From the NCBI RefSeq assembly GCF_000275865.1, contig NZ_CM001555.1:2382967-2446966 (forward strand): a stretch of 64,000 nucleotides of DNA, given 5' to 3'. Both the position numbers and the translations under genes were made by a program. The notes beneath the pieces are model-generated. The model did not search any database and was not told where the DNA came from. It saw only the letters and a list, made by a program, of their open reading frames with translations. Origin of the DNA: Methanofollis liminatans DSM 4140. GTDB taxonomy: Archaea > Halobacteriota > Methanomicrobia > Methanomicrobiales > Methanofollaceae. Below are positions 17,801-26,977 of the stretch, one piece after another (position 1 is the stretch's first letter; each line of letters begins with the position of its first letter).

Positions 17801-18424
17801 ATGATCCGGTCATATGAGGACTACCGATCCTATCTCGAGGCAGACCGCCTTGCTCTGGGCTGCCGTACCACGCGGCCGCCGCTTTTTGGAGAAGAGATCT
17901 GGCGGTTTCAGATCCTGCTCAGGAAGATGGAATATTATCGCAATTGCAGACACTCGTTCATCTACCGGCCCTCTATCTCCTGGACCGGATGGAAATTCCA
18001 TGCCGCAAGCCTCCTCCTCGGGTTCACGATCCCCCTCAACGTCTTCGGCCCCGGCCTGAGCATTGCCCACCGTGGCACGATCGTCGTTCATCCCGCGGTA
18101 CGGATCGGCGCAAACTGCAGGATCCATGCCTGCGTCAATATCGGGACGAAGGCCGGATCCGAGGACCTCACCCCGGTGATCGGCGACAACGTGTACATCG
18201 GTCCGGGCGCGAAGATATTCGGGGATATCAGGATCGCAGACGGGATCGCCATAGGGGCGAACAGCGTCGTCAACAGATCGTTCGAAGAGCCCGGCATATC
18301 GATTGCAGGGGTCCCTGCACGGAAGATCGGAGATAAGGGCAACCGACCGCAGGGCGGAGAACCTGCTCCCGCCGGTGCAGACCGGGGGGCGGCACCCCTC
18401 CCCGGGGATCAGGGGACAGGATAA
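17801..18424 (+). CDS. Serine-acetyltransferase-like hexapeptide acyltransferase
   Basis: 207 residues. The helical N-terminal part (1-75) includes a basic, aromatic segment EIWRFQILLRKMEYYRN. A left-handed beta-helix (about 80-175) follows with GLSIAHRGTIVVHP and the catalytic His in NCRIHACVNIG. The end of the helix, VPARKIG, is typical of the LbH-SAT/CysE-like group that also includes capsule and colanic-acid acetyltransferases. The last 30 residues are disordered and Gly/Pro-rich. In this glycan locus acetylation of a sugar is more likely than serine acetylation. ATG at 17801 chosen over the GTG at 17774. Confidence 0.75.
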   Translation: MIRSYEDYRSYLEADRLALGCRTTRPPLFGEEIWRFQILLRKMEYYRNCRHSFIYRPSISWTGWKFHAASLLLGFTIPLNVFGPGLSIAHRGTIVVHPAVRIGANCRIHACVNIGTKAGSEDLTPVIGDNVYIGPGAKIFGDIRIADGIAIGANSVVNRSFEEPGISIAGVPARKIGDKGNRPQGGEPAPAGADRGAAPLPGDQGTG

Positions 18425-18467
18425 GAACCCTCATCCCCTCTGCGGATCCACGCTTCTTCTGAACCTG

Positions 18468-19604
18468 ATGAAGATCCTCCTCGTATCCACCCAGGACTAC
18501 ATCCACCACCCGGTACCCTCCCGCCACCACTATATCTTCGAGGAGCTGGCCGGGCGCCACGAGGTGCACGTCCCCCACTTCCATGTGAGCCGCGGCCCTG
18601 AGCGCCCCACCCGCCTCCACGTCGAGGAGGCGACCCTCTTCCCCTTCACCAGCCCCTTCCTCCACTACACCGCAAACGCACCCTATCATATGGCAGCGAT
18701 GCGCCGGATCATCAGGGAGAACGGGATCGAGGTCGTGGTGGCGGCGAACGTCCTCGCCGGCACCGCCGCCGTCAGGGCTGCGCGTTCGGCAAAAATCCCT
18801 GTTCTCTTCGACCTCAAGGACTGGTTCCCTGACTCGGCGGCGGCGTATTACGAAAACACCCTTGCGAAACGCCTGATCCACGACGGCGTCTGGGCGATCA
18901 CCCGCTACAACCTCGACCGGAGCGACCGGATCACGACCGTCTCCCCCTCCCTCGCGGCGCAGCTCGGTCGCCACGGCTACGAGGCCGGCGTGATCACCAA
19001 CGGCGTCAACACCGATCTCTTCCGCCCGATGGACGGCGCCCCCATGCGCAGGCGCCTCGGGATCCCGCAGGAGAGTTTCGTGATCGGGTTCGCCGGATCG
19101 GTCGAGCGGTGGTATGCCGTCGACGACCTGATCCGCCTCCTCCCGAAAATCCGGTCGGAGTTCGGCGACGTCAGGCTCCTGGTCGTCGGGGGCTCGCTCT
19201 TCACCGGCTACCTGGACGACCTCAGAGCCCTGGCCTCTGCCTCGGGCGTCGCCGGCGAGGTCGTCTTCACCGGGACGGTGCGGCACGAAGACCTCCCGGC
19301 CCACATCAGCGCCATGGACGTCTGCACCATACCGCTCTCCCCGCCGCAGTGGGCGAACATCGCCCTCCCGAACAAGTTCTTCGAGTACTCGGCCTGCAAA
19401 AAGCCGATCCTCTCGCGGCCCATCCCCGATGTCGAGGCGATCGGCGGGGACCATCTCTCGATCTACCGGAACGACGAGGAGTTCGTCGCCCTCGTCGGCG
19501 AGGCGGTCAGGCGGCCACGGGAGGTTGCGGTCGACTCGGAGCGGTTCAGCTGGAAACGAAGGGCTGCCGAGATGGAGGCCGTCCTCCTGGACCTCACCCG
19601 GTGA
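18468..19604 (+). CDS. Glycosyltransferase, GT4/GT-B type
   Basis: 378 residues, GT-B fold. The N-terminal domain begins MKILLVSTQDY and includes FDLKDWFPDS. The hinge region has ITNGVNTDLFRP (residues about 178-189), the usual entry to the donor-binding domain, followed by IGFAGSVERWYAVDDLI, LLVVGG and FEYSACKKPIL, the E-x7-E-like donor site. It would add a sugar to the dolichol-linked glycan on the cytosolic face of the membrane before transfer by AglB. The sequence up to 18467 in the same frame has no conserved content, so the ATG at 18468 is used. Confidence 0.85.
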   Translation: MKILLVSTQDYIHHPVPSRHHYIFEELAGRHEVHVPHFHVSRGPERPTRLHVEEATLFPFTSPFLHYTANAPYHMAAMRRIIRENGIEVVVAANVLAGTAAVRAARSAKIPVLFDLKDWFPDSAAAYYENTLAKRLIHDGVWAITRYNLDRSDRITTVSPSLAAQLGRHGYEAGVITNGVNTDLFRPMDGAPMRRRLGIPQESFVIGFAGSVERWYAVDDLIRLLPKIRSEFGDVRLLVVGGSLFTGYLDDLRALASASGVAGEVVFTGTVRHEDLPAHISAMDVCTIPLSPPQWANIALPNKFFEYSACKKPILSRPIPDVEAIGGDHLSIYRNDEEFVALVGEAVRRPREVAVDSERFSWKRRAAEMEAVLLDLTR

Positions 19605-19616
19605 AAAGCCACCAAA

Positions 19617-19656
19617 AATCGTTTTTTTCCGTCTCTGGAATTATCCAAATATATTA
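19617..19656 (+). promoter_or_regulatory. Terminator-promoter junction before aglB
   Basis: A T8 run within AAATCG-T-stretch (19617-19630) right after the glycosyltransferase gene resembles an archaeal T-rich terminator. It is followed by AAATATATTA at 19647-19656, a TATA box about 40 bases ahead of the aglB ATG at 19693. aglB therefore probably has its own promoter. Confidence 0.5.
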
Positions 19657-19692
19657 ATCATCCTCCGGGGAAACACTGATACCGGAGTATCA

Positions 19693-22254
19693 ATGCCGCC
19701 TTTCGACGAAAAACAAAGAAATATCTTGATTGCGGGAGCGCTCATCCTCCTCTCGCTCTTCGCCCTCTGGATCAGGCTGATCCCGATGGCCGGACTCACC
19801 GCGGCCGGAGTGGCCGACGTCCTGGGCAACGACCCCTGGTATAACCTCAGGCAGGTGGAGTCCCTCCTCGCCAACGGCCTGACCTATGCCTGGTACGACC
19901 CGATGACCCTCTTCCCGACCGGCGACCCCGTCTACTGGGGCCCGCTCTTCACCCAGATCATCGCGGGGCTCGCGATCCTGACCGGGGCGACGACGCGCCT
20001 CGATATCGCCTTCGTCGCCTCGCTCGTCCCGCCCCTGATGGGCGCCGCCATGGTCCCGCTGGTCTACTTCATCGGCAGGAGAGTGGCCGACCCGAAGACC
20101 GGCCTCCTTGCCGCTCTTTTCACGGCGGTGATCTCGGGGCAGTACCTCTACCGCTCGCTCTTCGGGTTCGTCGACCACCATGTCGCCGAGGTGCTCTTCT
20201 CGACGCTCTTCGCCCTCGCCTATATCGTCGCCCTCCATGCAGGGCGGGAGGGGCGGGTCGACCTCGCCTCGGTCGAGACGTTGAAGCGCCCCCTCCTCCT
20301 CGGTGCTCTCGCGGGCGTCGCCTACCTGCTCGGCCTCTTCGTGATGCCGACGATGATCCTCTTCGCCATGATCGCGGCGGTCTATACGGTCCTCCAGTTC
20401 ATGCTCGACGCCTGGCACGGGCGCGAGAACACCGACCTCGCCGTGATCAACACCGCCGTCTTCCTGATCGCCACCCTCGGCCTCCTCCTCTTCGGGTTCA
20501 AAGAGGCTGGGTTCGGCCTCTCCAGGTACACGATGGGGCACGTGGTCGCATACCTCGCGATCGTCCTCGGGACGTGGGTGCTCTTTGCAATCGCGCGATC
20601 GACGCGGGAGCGGCCGAAATACGTCTATCCCCTCTCGCTCGCCAGCCTCGGGATCATCGGCGCCCTCGCCCTGATGATCGCCGCCCCGGCGCTCTACGGG
20701 GTGCTGGTCGGCAGTTTCTTCTCCTTCTTCGGCCAGTCGGCCGTCGTCCTCACCGTGCAGGAGGCGATGGGGTGGAGCCTTGACAGCGCCTGGCAGGCCT
20801 TCAACCTCGGGCTTCTCCTGATGATCGGCGGGTTTGCCGTCCTCATCTATGAACTCTTCAGAAAAGACCGGCCAGACCACCTCTTCGTGATCGTCTGGTC
20901 GGCCGTCATGCTCGCCTCGACCTGGCAGCACGTCAGGTACGAATACTATCTGGCGGTAAACATCGCCCTGCTCTCCGGCATCTTTGCCGGGTTCGTGGTC
21001 AACGCCGGGTGGAAGGACGTCCTGGCCCTCAGGTCGATTCCCGCTCCCGAGAAAACAGAGGACAAAGGAAAGAAAAAGGCAGGCGCCACGAAGGTTCCTG
21101 CGCGGAAAGGCGATGTAGACGGCGATATCAGGATGGTGCTCGCGGTCGCCGGCGTGGCCCTCGTCTCCCTGGTCTTCGTCCTCATGTCGGTCCAGAGCGG
21201 CATGGCCGTCGCCGAGGCTTCGGGATACGGCGGGATGAACCCACAGTGGCGCCAGGCCCTTGAATGGATGGCCGAGAGCACGCCTGACACCGGCGTCGAC
21301 TACTACGGGATCTACGAGAAGGAGACCTATGAATACCCGGCCACCGCATACGGCGTGATCTCCTGGTGGGACTACGGCCACTACATCACCTACCTCGCCA
21401 AGCGTATCCCGGTCGCAAACCCCTTCCAGCACGGCGTCACCGGGCCGAACGGCTCGGCGGCATTCTTCATGCAGCAGGATGAAACGGCCGCCGCAGAGAT
21501 CATGGAGAACACCGGGACGCGCTACGTGATCACCGACATCGAAATGGACACCGTGAAGTTCTGGGCGATGGCGACCTGGTACGACCCCGCAGTGGCGCAG
21601 AAGGGGTATCTCGACACCTACCTGATCCAGGAGTCGGGATCGTATAACCGGGTGCAGCTGAACACGCCGGCCTACTACCGGACGATGGTCTCGCGCCTCC
21701 ACAACTTCGACGGCTCGATGGCCGAGCCCTCGCAGGTGGTCTATGTGGAGTATACCGAGGCAGGGGTCTCGGGATTCTCCGCACCGGTGATCACAAATGC
21801 CATGATGCTGAACGGGTCTGAAGCGCAGGCAAAGGCCGATGCCTACAACGCGAACGCACCTGCCGGAAAAGGCGCCGGGCTCTTCGGCACCGACAACAAC
21901 CTCACCCTCCCGCCCGAAGAGGTCTCGGCCCTCCAGCACTTCAGGCTCGTCTTCGAGTCGAGCCAGAACGTCTACAATGCCGTGACGCCGAATATTAAAT
22001 ACGTCAAGGTCTTCGAGTATGTTCAGGGCGCCCGTATCGCCGGCGAGGGAACGATCGAGGTGGACCTGAAGGCGAACACCGGCCGGACCTTCACCTACCG
22101 GCAGGAGAGCGTGAACGGAGTATTTGTGGTGCCGTACTCCACATCCGGAAATCCCTACGGCGTGACCGCTCTAGGGCCGTACCGGATCGTCGGCACCGGG
22201 CAGACGATCGAGGTGTCTGAGGACGCCGTGATGCAGGGTCTTACCGTCGGCTAA
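19693..22254 (+). CDS. aglB: Archaeal oligosaccharyltransferase AglB/STT3
   Basis: 853 residues. Membrane enzyme that transfers a lipid-linked glycan to Asn in N-x-S/T of exported proteins. The N-terminal half (about 15-465) has a dozen or so membrane segments; the first outer loop holds GNDPWYNLR with the catalytic metal-binding Asp. The C-terminal soluble domain contains the acceptor-binding WWDYG signature at residues 558-562. A Lys-rich linker lies between the last membrane segment and that domain (about 455-475). The frame opens earlier at 19429, but the ATG at 19693 follows the TATA box and begins the conserved sequence. Its stop shares a base with the next start. Confidence 0.95.
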   Translation: MPPFDEKQRNILIAGALILLSLFALWIRLIPMAGLTAAGVADVLGNDPWYNLRQVESLLANGLTYAWYDPMTLFPTGDPVYWGPLFTQIIAGLAILTGATTRLDIAFVASLVPPLMGAAMVPLVYFIGRRVADPKTGLLAALFTAVISGQYLYRSLFGFVDHHVAEVLFSTLFALAYIVALHAGREGRVDLASVETLKRPLLLGALAGVAYLLGLFVMPTMILFAMIAAVYTVLQFMLDAWHGRENTDLAVINTAVFLIATLGLLLFGFKEAGFGLSRYTMGHVVAYLAIVLGTWVLFAIARSTRERPKYVYPLSLASLGIIGALALMIAAPALYGVLVGSFFSFFGQSAVVLTVQEAMGWSLDSAWQAFNLGLLLMIGGFAVLIYELFRKDRPDHLFVIVWSAVMLASTWQHVRYEYYLAVNIALLSGIFAGFVVNAGWKDVLALRSIPAPEKTEDKGKKKAGATKVPARKGDVDGDIRMVLAVAGVALVSLVFVLMSVQSGMAVAEASGYGGMNPQWRQALEWMAESTPDTGVDYYGIYEKETYEYPATAYGVISWWDYGHYITYLAKRIPVANPFQHGVTGPNGSAAFFMQQDETAAAEIMENTGTRYVITDIEMDTVKFWAMATWYDPAVAQKGYLDTYLIQESGSYNRVQLNTPAYYRTMVSRLHNFDGSMAEPSQVVYVEYTEAGVSGFSAPVITNAMMLNGSEAQAKADAYNANAPAGKGAGLFGTDNNLTLPPEEVSALQHFRLVFESSQNVYNAVTPNIKYVKVFEYVQGARIAGEGTIEVDLKANTGRTFTYRQESVNGVFVVPYSTSGNPYGVTALGPYRIVGTGQTIEVSEDAVMQGLTVG

Positions 22255-23237
22255 TGAGATGTTCAGCGATCACCGGGAGAGTGTTTGCAAAACACGACAT
22301 GTCAGCCCCTCCGGGGAGCGGGCAGTCCGAGACGAGCGCCCGCCTCAGGGAGGTGCTCGCCGGCCTCCCCAGGGATATCCCGGTCCATCCCCCGGTTTCT
22401 GCGACGGTCGAGGAGATCGAGGCCGTCCACGACCCCGCCTATGTGCGCTGGATCCAGAAGATGGCCACAGGCAGCTGTTTTCTCGACGATAACACCTATG
22501 TATCGGACTCGTCGTTCGAGGTCGCCCTTGCGGCCGCAGGCTCCACCCATGCGGCGATCGAGCGGGCCCTCGACGGAGAGAACTGTTTTGCGCTTGTCCG
22601 CCCGCCGGGCCACCACGCCGAGCCCGACCGGCAGATGGGCTTTTGCATATTCAACAACGCCGCCGTCGCCGTCACAAAGGCGCTCCGCGGCCTTGACCGG
22701 GTCGCCATCGTGGACTGGGACCTCCACCACGGCAACGGCACGCAGAAGATCTTTTACCCGTCCGACCGGGTGCTCTACTGCTCGATCCACCAGGAGAACA
22801 GTTTTCCCGGCACCGGATGGCCCGAAGAGATCGGCACCGGAAAAGGGAGGGGATATACGATCAACGCCCCCCTGGCACCAGGAGCGACCCTCGCCGATTA
22901 CGCGCGGATCTTCTCGGCGGTCTTTGTGCCGGCGATCAGGGCGCACCGGCCAGACCTGGTCCTGGTCTCGGCAGGGCAGGACGCCCTCGCTGACGACGAA
23001 CACGGGCGGATGCTGCTCTCACCGCCAGACTACGGGGTGCTGACCAGGATGCTCCTGGACCTCGACCTGCCCCTCGCCCTGGTGCTGGAGGGCGGCTACG
23101 GCCCCTCGCACGGGCAGGCGATCGCCGCAATCTTTACAACGCTCAGGGGTCGGGAGAAAAAGGACGGCGATCCCGGGCGGCCGCGCCCCGGAACCGTCAG
23201 ACTCGCAGAGAAACTGCAGAAACTGATAAATTACTAA
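22254..23237 (+). CDS. Histone-deacetylase-fold (AcuC/HDAC-like) hydrolase
   Basis: 327 residues. Zinc-dependent deacetylase fold: RPPGHHAEPDRQMGFC carries the two catalytic His (residues about 117-132), DWDLHHGNGTQ gives the zinc ligands Asp and His, and LEGGYG the active-site Tyr. The usual SAGFDAH is SAGQDAL here: Asp is kept, the following His is Leu. TAATG overlap with the aglB stop implies coupled translation. Archaeal members may deacetylate proteins, polyamines or small acetyl-amides; the neighbours raise the possibility of an acetylated-sugar substrate, which is inference only. Confidence 0.85.
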   Translation: MRCSAITGRVFAKHDMSAPPGSGQSETSARLREVLAGLPRDIPVHPPVSATVEEIEAVHDPAYVRWIQKMATGSCFLDDNTYVSDSSFEVALAAAGSTHAAIERALDGENCFALVRPPGHHAEPDRQMGFCIFNNAAVAVTKALRGLDRVAIVDWDLHHGNGTQKIFYPSDRVLYCSIHQENSFPGTGWPEEIGTGKGRGYTINAPLAPGATLADYARIFSAVFVPAIRAHRPDLVLVSAGQDALADDEHGRMLLSPPDYGVLTRMLLDLDLPLALVLEGGYGPSHGQAIAAIFTTLRGREKKDGDPGRPRPGTVRLAEKLQKLINY

Positions 23238-24406
23238 CGTCTTTTGACCATCCGGTCCTTGTTCATGTGCGAGACCTCAAAGCCGGGCACGATCACCCTG
23301 ACCACCGGGACAGGGGTGCGGGAAAGGTCGCAGACGAGCACGCGCTCGGTTTCCTTCCCGACCTCGTCGAGGGCGACCCCGATGTCTTCGTCGAAATAGT
23401 CGGTGGCCAGGTTCGCCAGCCCCTCGATCGGGGTGGAGGGAGCGTCGCAGAACCATTCCTTGTTGATCCGCTTCATCCTGTCGTAGCCGATCCGTTCGAG
23501 GAGGTGCTGGCGGTCAGGGTTGACCCGCCCGCCCTGGAGCTGGCTGGCGCGGCTCTGCGCCACCTCGGTGAGCGCCCGCAGTGCGGCGATCTCCGGGTCG
23601 AGATGCGTCCCCGCTCCCATGACCAGGAGAGAGGGGTCTTTTGTGAGCGTGTCGTCCGCCGCCGCCGCCACCGTCGGGATCCCGGTCCGGCCCTCGAGGA
23701 GCCAGAGATGGATCTCGATCCCGTGTCCGGCATAGAGGTCCAGGATCTCCCGCACCGACCCGGTCTCCCCGACCGAGAGTCTCGTCCCCATCGAGTGCCG
23801 CCGTTCAGCCCGGGAGAGGGCGTCGCGCTCGATCACCTCAAGGAGGGCATGAAGCACCGCCTCCTCGATCACGTTGCCCGAGGCGAGGCCGTTCGTGTCG
23901 GAGATGAAGAGGGGCACCGTCTGGCCCAGGCAGTCATAGGGGTGGAAGACGGCGTTGGACGGGACCAGGATCTCCTCATCGTTCAGGAGGTCGAAAGCAG
24001 GCGTCCAGTGGAGTTTCTCGTTCTCCTCCAGGGGGCGGGGCAGGATCAGGTCGGCCGGGTCGAGGGCCCGTCTGATCCCGAGCGCCTCGAAACTCGCGTA
24101 CTCCATGAAATCACAGCGGTATTCGCCGGAGTAGCGCTCGATCGCCTCCATCATCGCCGAGACTTTCGCCTGCACCGGCCCTTTTCCTTTGCCGGCATGA
24201 TGTTTCGCCGCCCCGATAGCGGCAGTCGGCCTGAAGACCGAGAAGCACGGGATGCCGAGGCGGTCGAGGTGGGTGACATCCTCGACCGAGACGACACCGA
24301 TCTCGTCCATCAGGGGTTCTATGGCCTGCAGGGTCTCTTCGGGGGATCTCGAACGGTGGGTCCCGTCGTAATACTGTTTTCTGACGTGGCTGAAGGTGAG
24401 GGACAT
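23234..24406 (-). CDS. ycaO: YcaO-type protein, methanogenesis marker 1 (candidate McrA thioamidation factor)
   Basis: 390 residues. YcaO enzymes use ATP to activate a backbone amide; in methanogens a YcaO with TfuA installs thioglycine in methyl-coenzyme M reductase. The N-terminus with QYYDGTHRSRSPEETL fits the methanogen-specific marker 1 family. The ATP-site acidic residues lie in KVSAMMEAIERYSGEYRC (about 80-97), EEAVLHALLEVIERDAL (about 182-198) and ALRALTEVAQSRASQLQ (about 275-291). TfuA is not in this window. It converges on the HDAC-like gene with a 4-base overlap and is divergent from the DUF2098 gene. Confidence 0.85.
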   Translation of the reverse strand: MSLTFSHVRKQYYDGTHRSRSPEETLQAIEPLMDEIGVVSVEDVTHLDRLGIPCFSVFRPTAAIGAAKHHAGKGKGPVQAKVSAMMEAIERYSGEYRCDFMEYASFEALGIRRALDPADLILPRPLEENEKLHWTPAFDLLNDEEILVPSNAVFHPYDCLGQTVPLFISDTNGLASGNVIEEAVLHALLEVIERDALSRAERRHSMGTRLSVGETGSVREILDLYAGHGIEIHLWLLEGRTGIPTVAAAADDTLTKDPSLLVMGAGTHLDPEIAALRALTEVAQSRASQLQGGRVNPDRQHLLERIGYDRMKRINKEWFCDAPSTPIEGLANLATDYFDEDIGVALDEVGKETERVLVCDLSRTPVPVVRVIVPGFEVSHMNKDRMVKRR

Positions 24407-24429
24407 CGTAGAGGATTAGGCCGGGCGAT

Positions 24430-24438
24430 CTTTTATAC
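24430..24438 (+). promoter_or_regulatory. TATA box of the DUF2098 gene
   Basis: TTTTATACC sits 23-31 bases before the ATG at 24461. An ATG at 24443 in the same frame would be upstream of the expected transcription start, so the transcript is probably leaderless or nearly so, starting at 24461. Confidence 0.5.
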
Positions 24439-24460
24439 CTTCATGCACCCACTCTCTTTC

Positions 24461-24748
24461 ATGGACGCCGCGGAGATTGTCGTGGGGATGACGGTGCGCT
24501 ACCCGCGGACCGGAACGGCCGGAAAGGTGGAGAGGATCGAGGTGATCGAAGGGGAGACGTTTGCCGAACTCGACTCCACCGGCCTCCTGTACCGGGCCGA
24601 TCTGATCGAGCCCGCCGCCAGTCTGGAGGCGAGGCGTACCGGAAAGAAAGAGAATCTGGACGACCGCCTCAAGAGAGAAAAGGCGTTCGAGAAGGATCTC
24701 GATGACGCCTGGAGCAAGATCGACGGAGCCTGTGAGGGAGGGGGTTAA
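24461..24748 (+). CDS. DUF2098 family protein
   Basis: 95 residues. Small cytosolic protein found mainly in methanogens; function unknown. The N-terminal half has a beta-rich, SH3-like pattern with [16 protein letters not shown] and [18 protein letters not shown], the family hallmarks, and a charged helical tail. Start chosen by TATA-box position. Its stop overlaps the convergent nikR stop by 4 bases. Divergent neighbour is ycaO. Confidence 0.75.
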   Translation: MDAAEIVVGMTVRYPRTGTAGKVERIEVIEGETFAELDSTGLLYRADLIEPAASLEARRTGKKENLDDRLKREKAFEKDLDDAWSKIDGACEGGG

Positions 24749-25173
24749 TCCTCCTTCTCGATCGGGATCGTGGTCAACTTTACCGACGCAACCCCTTTCT
24801 GAGACATGAGACGTTCGGCGATCGTCTTGAGGGCGGCGCCGTCCCCGCGGAGCAGGATCACTTCCATGCACTGGTCGTGGCTGAGATGGGCATGCATCGA
24901 GGCCTGAATGGTGTGAATATATTCGTGCTGGATATCGGTGATCGTCTGCAGGAGACCGCGCTGGTCATGGTCGTAGACCATCGTGATCACGCCCTGCCGC
25001 TCGCCCTTGACATCCGACATCCACTTGTAGTAGGTGATGTAGCTCCTGATCGCGTCCCGTATCCCCTCCGAACGGGACGAGTAGCCTCTCGCCCCGATAA
25101 TGGCGTCGAACGTATCAAGGAGGTTTTTGGGCAGGGATATCCCAATGCGTGAGAGTTCGCTCTCCGGGTTCAT
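24745..25173 (-). CDS. nikR: Nickel-responsive transcriptional regulator NikR
   Basis: 142 residues. Ribbon-helix-helix DNA-binding domain at residues about 5-48 ([16 protein letters not shown] and [14 protein letters not shown]), followed by an ACT-like nickel domain. The nickel ligands are visible as His in QHEYIHTIQ, the HAHL pair and the Cys in [11 protein letters not shown]. It represses nickel uptake genes when nickel is abundant; methanogens need nickel for F430, hydrogenases and CODH. Start at 25173 because the upstream extension (to 25227) has no homology and homologues begin just before the first beta strand. Confidence 0.9.
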   Translation of the reverse strand: MNPESELSRIGISLPKNLLDTFDAIIGARGYSSRSEGIRDAIRSYITYYKWMSDVKGERQGVITMVYDHDQRGLLQTITDIQHEYIHTIQASMHAHLSHDQCMEVILLRGDGAALKTIAERLMSQKGVASVKLTTIPIEKED

Positions 25174-25312
25174 ACACCTCAGTGGTACATGGGACAATAT
25201 AAAGCATGCGGAATATGGTAACACCAAGTCGGCAGATTCAACCAGCCCAGTACATACACATTATGTGTCAGACCGCGGATCCACGAAAGCGGACGGTAGC
25301 GATCCCGGCACC

Positions 25313-25353
25313 GATTTATCTATAAAGAGTGCGATATATATAGGAAGGGAGGT
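25313..25353 (+). promoter_or_regulatory. Promoter and ribosome binding site of aIF2-gamma
   Basis: TTATCTATAAAG (25315-25326) and GATATATATAGG (25332-25343) are two TATA-like boxes. GGGAGGT at 25348-25353 is a strong ribosome binding site that decides the start: it is 10 bases from the TTG at 25364 and 22 from the next ATG (25376). Confidence 0.55.
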
Positions 25354-25363
25354 TTGAATCAGT

Positions 25364-26599
25364 TTGCATGACGTAATGGTACCCAATGTCAATATCGGGC
25401 TGGTTGGGCATGTGGACCACGGCAAGACGACGCTTGTGTCGGGTCTGACCGGGGTCTGGACCGACCGCCACAGCGAGGAGATGAAGCGCGGCATCTCCAT
25501 CAGGCTCGGCTATGCCGACGCCACATTTTACCGGTGTGAGAAGCACGAGGGAGAGGAGGGGTATTCGATCTCTCCGGACTGCCCGGTCTGCGGAGAGAAA
25601 TGCGCTCCCTTCAGAACGGTCTCGTTCGTGGACGCGCCCGGGCACGAAACCCTGATGGCGACGATGCTTTCGGGCTCGGCCCTGATGGACGGGGCGATGC
25701 TCGTCATCGCCGCCAACGAGCCCTGCCCCCAGCCCCAGACCAAAGAGCACCTGATGGCCCTTGAACTGGTGGGGATCAAGAATATTGTCATCGTTCAGAA
25801 CAAGATCGATGTCGTTTCCCCGCAGGACGCACTCAAACACTATAAACAGATAAAGGCGTTCGTCAAGGGAACGATCGCAGAAGATGCACCCATTATCCCG
25901 GTCTCGGCCCAGAAAAAGATCAATATCGGGGCGCTCATCCAGGCCCTGGACACCTATATCCCCGCACCCGAGCGAGACCCCGAGGCAACGGCCCAGATGC
26001 TCATCGCCAGGTCCTTCGACATCAACAAGCCGGGATCGAACTGGCGCGACCTGAAAGGCGGCGTTATCGGCGGTTCGCTGACGCAGGGAGCGATCAAGGA
26101 CGGCGACGATATCGAGATTCGGCCCGGCATCCAGATGCAGGTGGAGAACCGGACAGTCTGGAAACCGATCATCACCAAGGTCGTCTCGATCCATACCGGC
26201 GAGCGGAAGGTGACCGAAGCGACCCCCGGCGGCCTGATGGCAATCGGGACGAAACTCGATCCGGCGATCACCAAGAGCGATATGCTGGTCGGGCAGGTGG
26301 CCGGCCATGTCGGCGAACTCCCGGAGATCCTGGACCACCTCACCTTCACGGTGAAGCTGATGGACCGGGTCGTGGGTTCGGGCAGCGAGCTGGATATCAC
26401 GCCCCTGAAGCACAAAGAGCCGCTGATGCTCTCGGTGGGCACGGCGGTGACGGTCGGCGTGGTGACGAACACAAAGAAGGACCAGGCAGAAGTCGTCCTG
26501 AAGAGGCCGGTATGTGCGGATGTCGGGGCGAGGATCGCGATCAGCCGCCAGGTGGAAGGACGCTGGCGCCTGATCGGCATGGGGATCCTTGCCGAGTGA
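25364..26599 (+). CDS. eif2g: Translation initiation factor aIF2 subunit gamma
   Basis: 411 residues. GTPase subunit that brings initiator tRNA to the ribosome. G1 GHVDHGKT (residues 15-22), G3 DAPGHE near 90, G4 NKID near 146 and a zinc knuckle with Cys pairs in the inserted loop ([23 protein letters not shown], read in parts) identify the gamma subunit rather than EF1-alpha. Domains II and III follow. The TTG start at 25364 gives MHDV-x-x-PNVNIG, the typical beginning of archaeal homologues, and has the better ribosome binding site. Heads the information-processing operon. Confidence 0.95.
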   Translation: MHDVMVPNVNIGLVGHVDHGKTTLVSGLTGVWTDRHSEEMKRGISIRLGYADATFYRCEKHEGEEGYSISPDCPVCGEKCAPFRTVSFVDAPGHETLMATMLSGSALMDGAMLVIAANEPCPQPQTKEHLMALELVGIKNIVIVQNKIDVVSPQDALKHYKQIKAFVKGTIAEDAPIIPVSAQKKINIGALIQALDTYIPAPERDPEATAQMLIARSFDINKPGSNWRDLKGGVIGGSLTQGAIKDGDDIEIRPGIQMQVENRTVWKPIITKVVSIHTGERKVTEATPGGLMAIGTKLDPAITKSDMLVGQVAGHVGELPEILDHLTFTVKLMDRVVGSGSELDITPLKHKEPLMLSVGTAVTVGVVTNTKKDQAEVVLKRPVCADVGARIAISRQVEGRWRLIGMGILAE

Positions 26600-26976
26600 A
26601 GGTGCTCCTCGACACCAACGCCCTGATGATGCCCGTGCAGTTTCGGATCGACCTCTTCGATGAGCTTCGATCCCTGCTCGGGAGGTACGAGCCGCTCGTG
26701 CTGCAGGACGTCGTGCACGAACTCGAAGGGCTGGCACGCGGCTCCGGGAACGACGCCGCGGCGGCCCGGGCCGGCCTGATGTTTGCCGGGCGCTGTACTG
26801 CCGTCGAAGGCCGGAGCACGGCGCCCTCGGTCGATGACCGGGTTGCCGCCTATGCGGCGGCCGAAGGGTGCATGGTGGTGACGAACGACCGCCGCCTGAG
26901 GGTTGCCCTCCTTGCGGCGGGCGTGCCCGTGATCACGCTGAGAAATCAGAAAAAATTGGAAATTTTAAGGGGATAG
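26596..26976 (+). CDS. PIN-domain protein, Fcf1-like (putative rRNA-processing nuclease)
   Basis: 126 residues from a GTG that overlaps the aIF2-gamma stop (GTGA). PIN-fold nuclease: [10 protein letters not shown] (residues 4-13) with the first acidic ligand, VVHELEGLA with the second, and [10 protein letters not shown] plus VVTNDRRLR with the remaining acids. The Fcf1/Nob1-type gene lies next to aIF2-gamma in most euryarchaea, suggesting a role in rRNA maturation. An ATG upstream at 26512 would overlap the previous gene by 88 bases and is not favoured. Confidence 0.85.
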   Translation: MKVLLDTNALMMPVQFRIDLFDELRSLLGRYEPLVLQDVVHELEGLARGSGNDAAAARAGLMFAGRCTAVEGRSTAPSVDDRVAAYAAAEGCMVVTNDRRLRVALLAAGVPVITLRNQKKLEILRG

Positions 26977-26977
26977 C

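Noticed and set aside
19690-21939. 749-codon open frame antisense to aglB
   Set aside because: A shadow of GC-rich coding DNA: no motif, and the sense strand encodes a clear AglB.
25376-26599. ATG at 25376 as the start of aIF2-gamma
   Set aside because: The ribosome binding site is 22 bases away and homologues carry the extra four residues; TTG at 25364 fits both.
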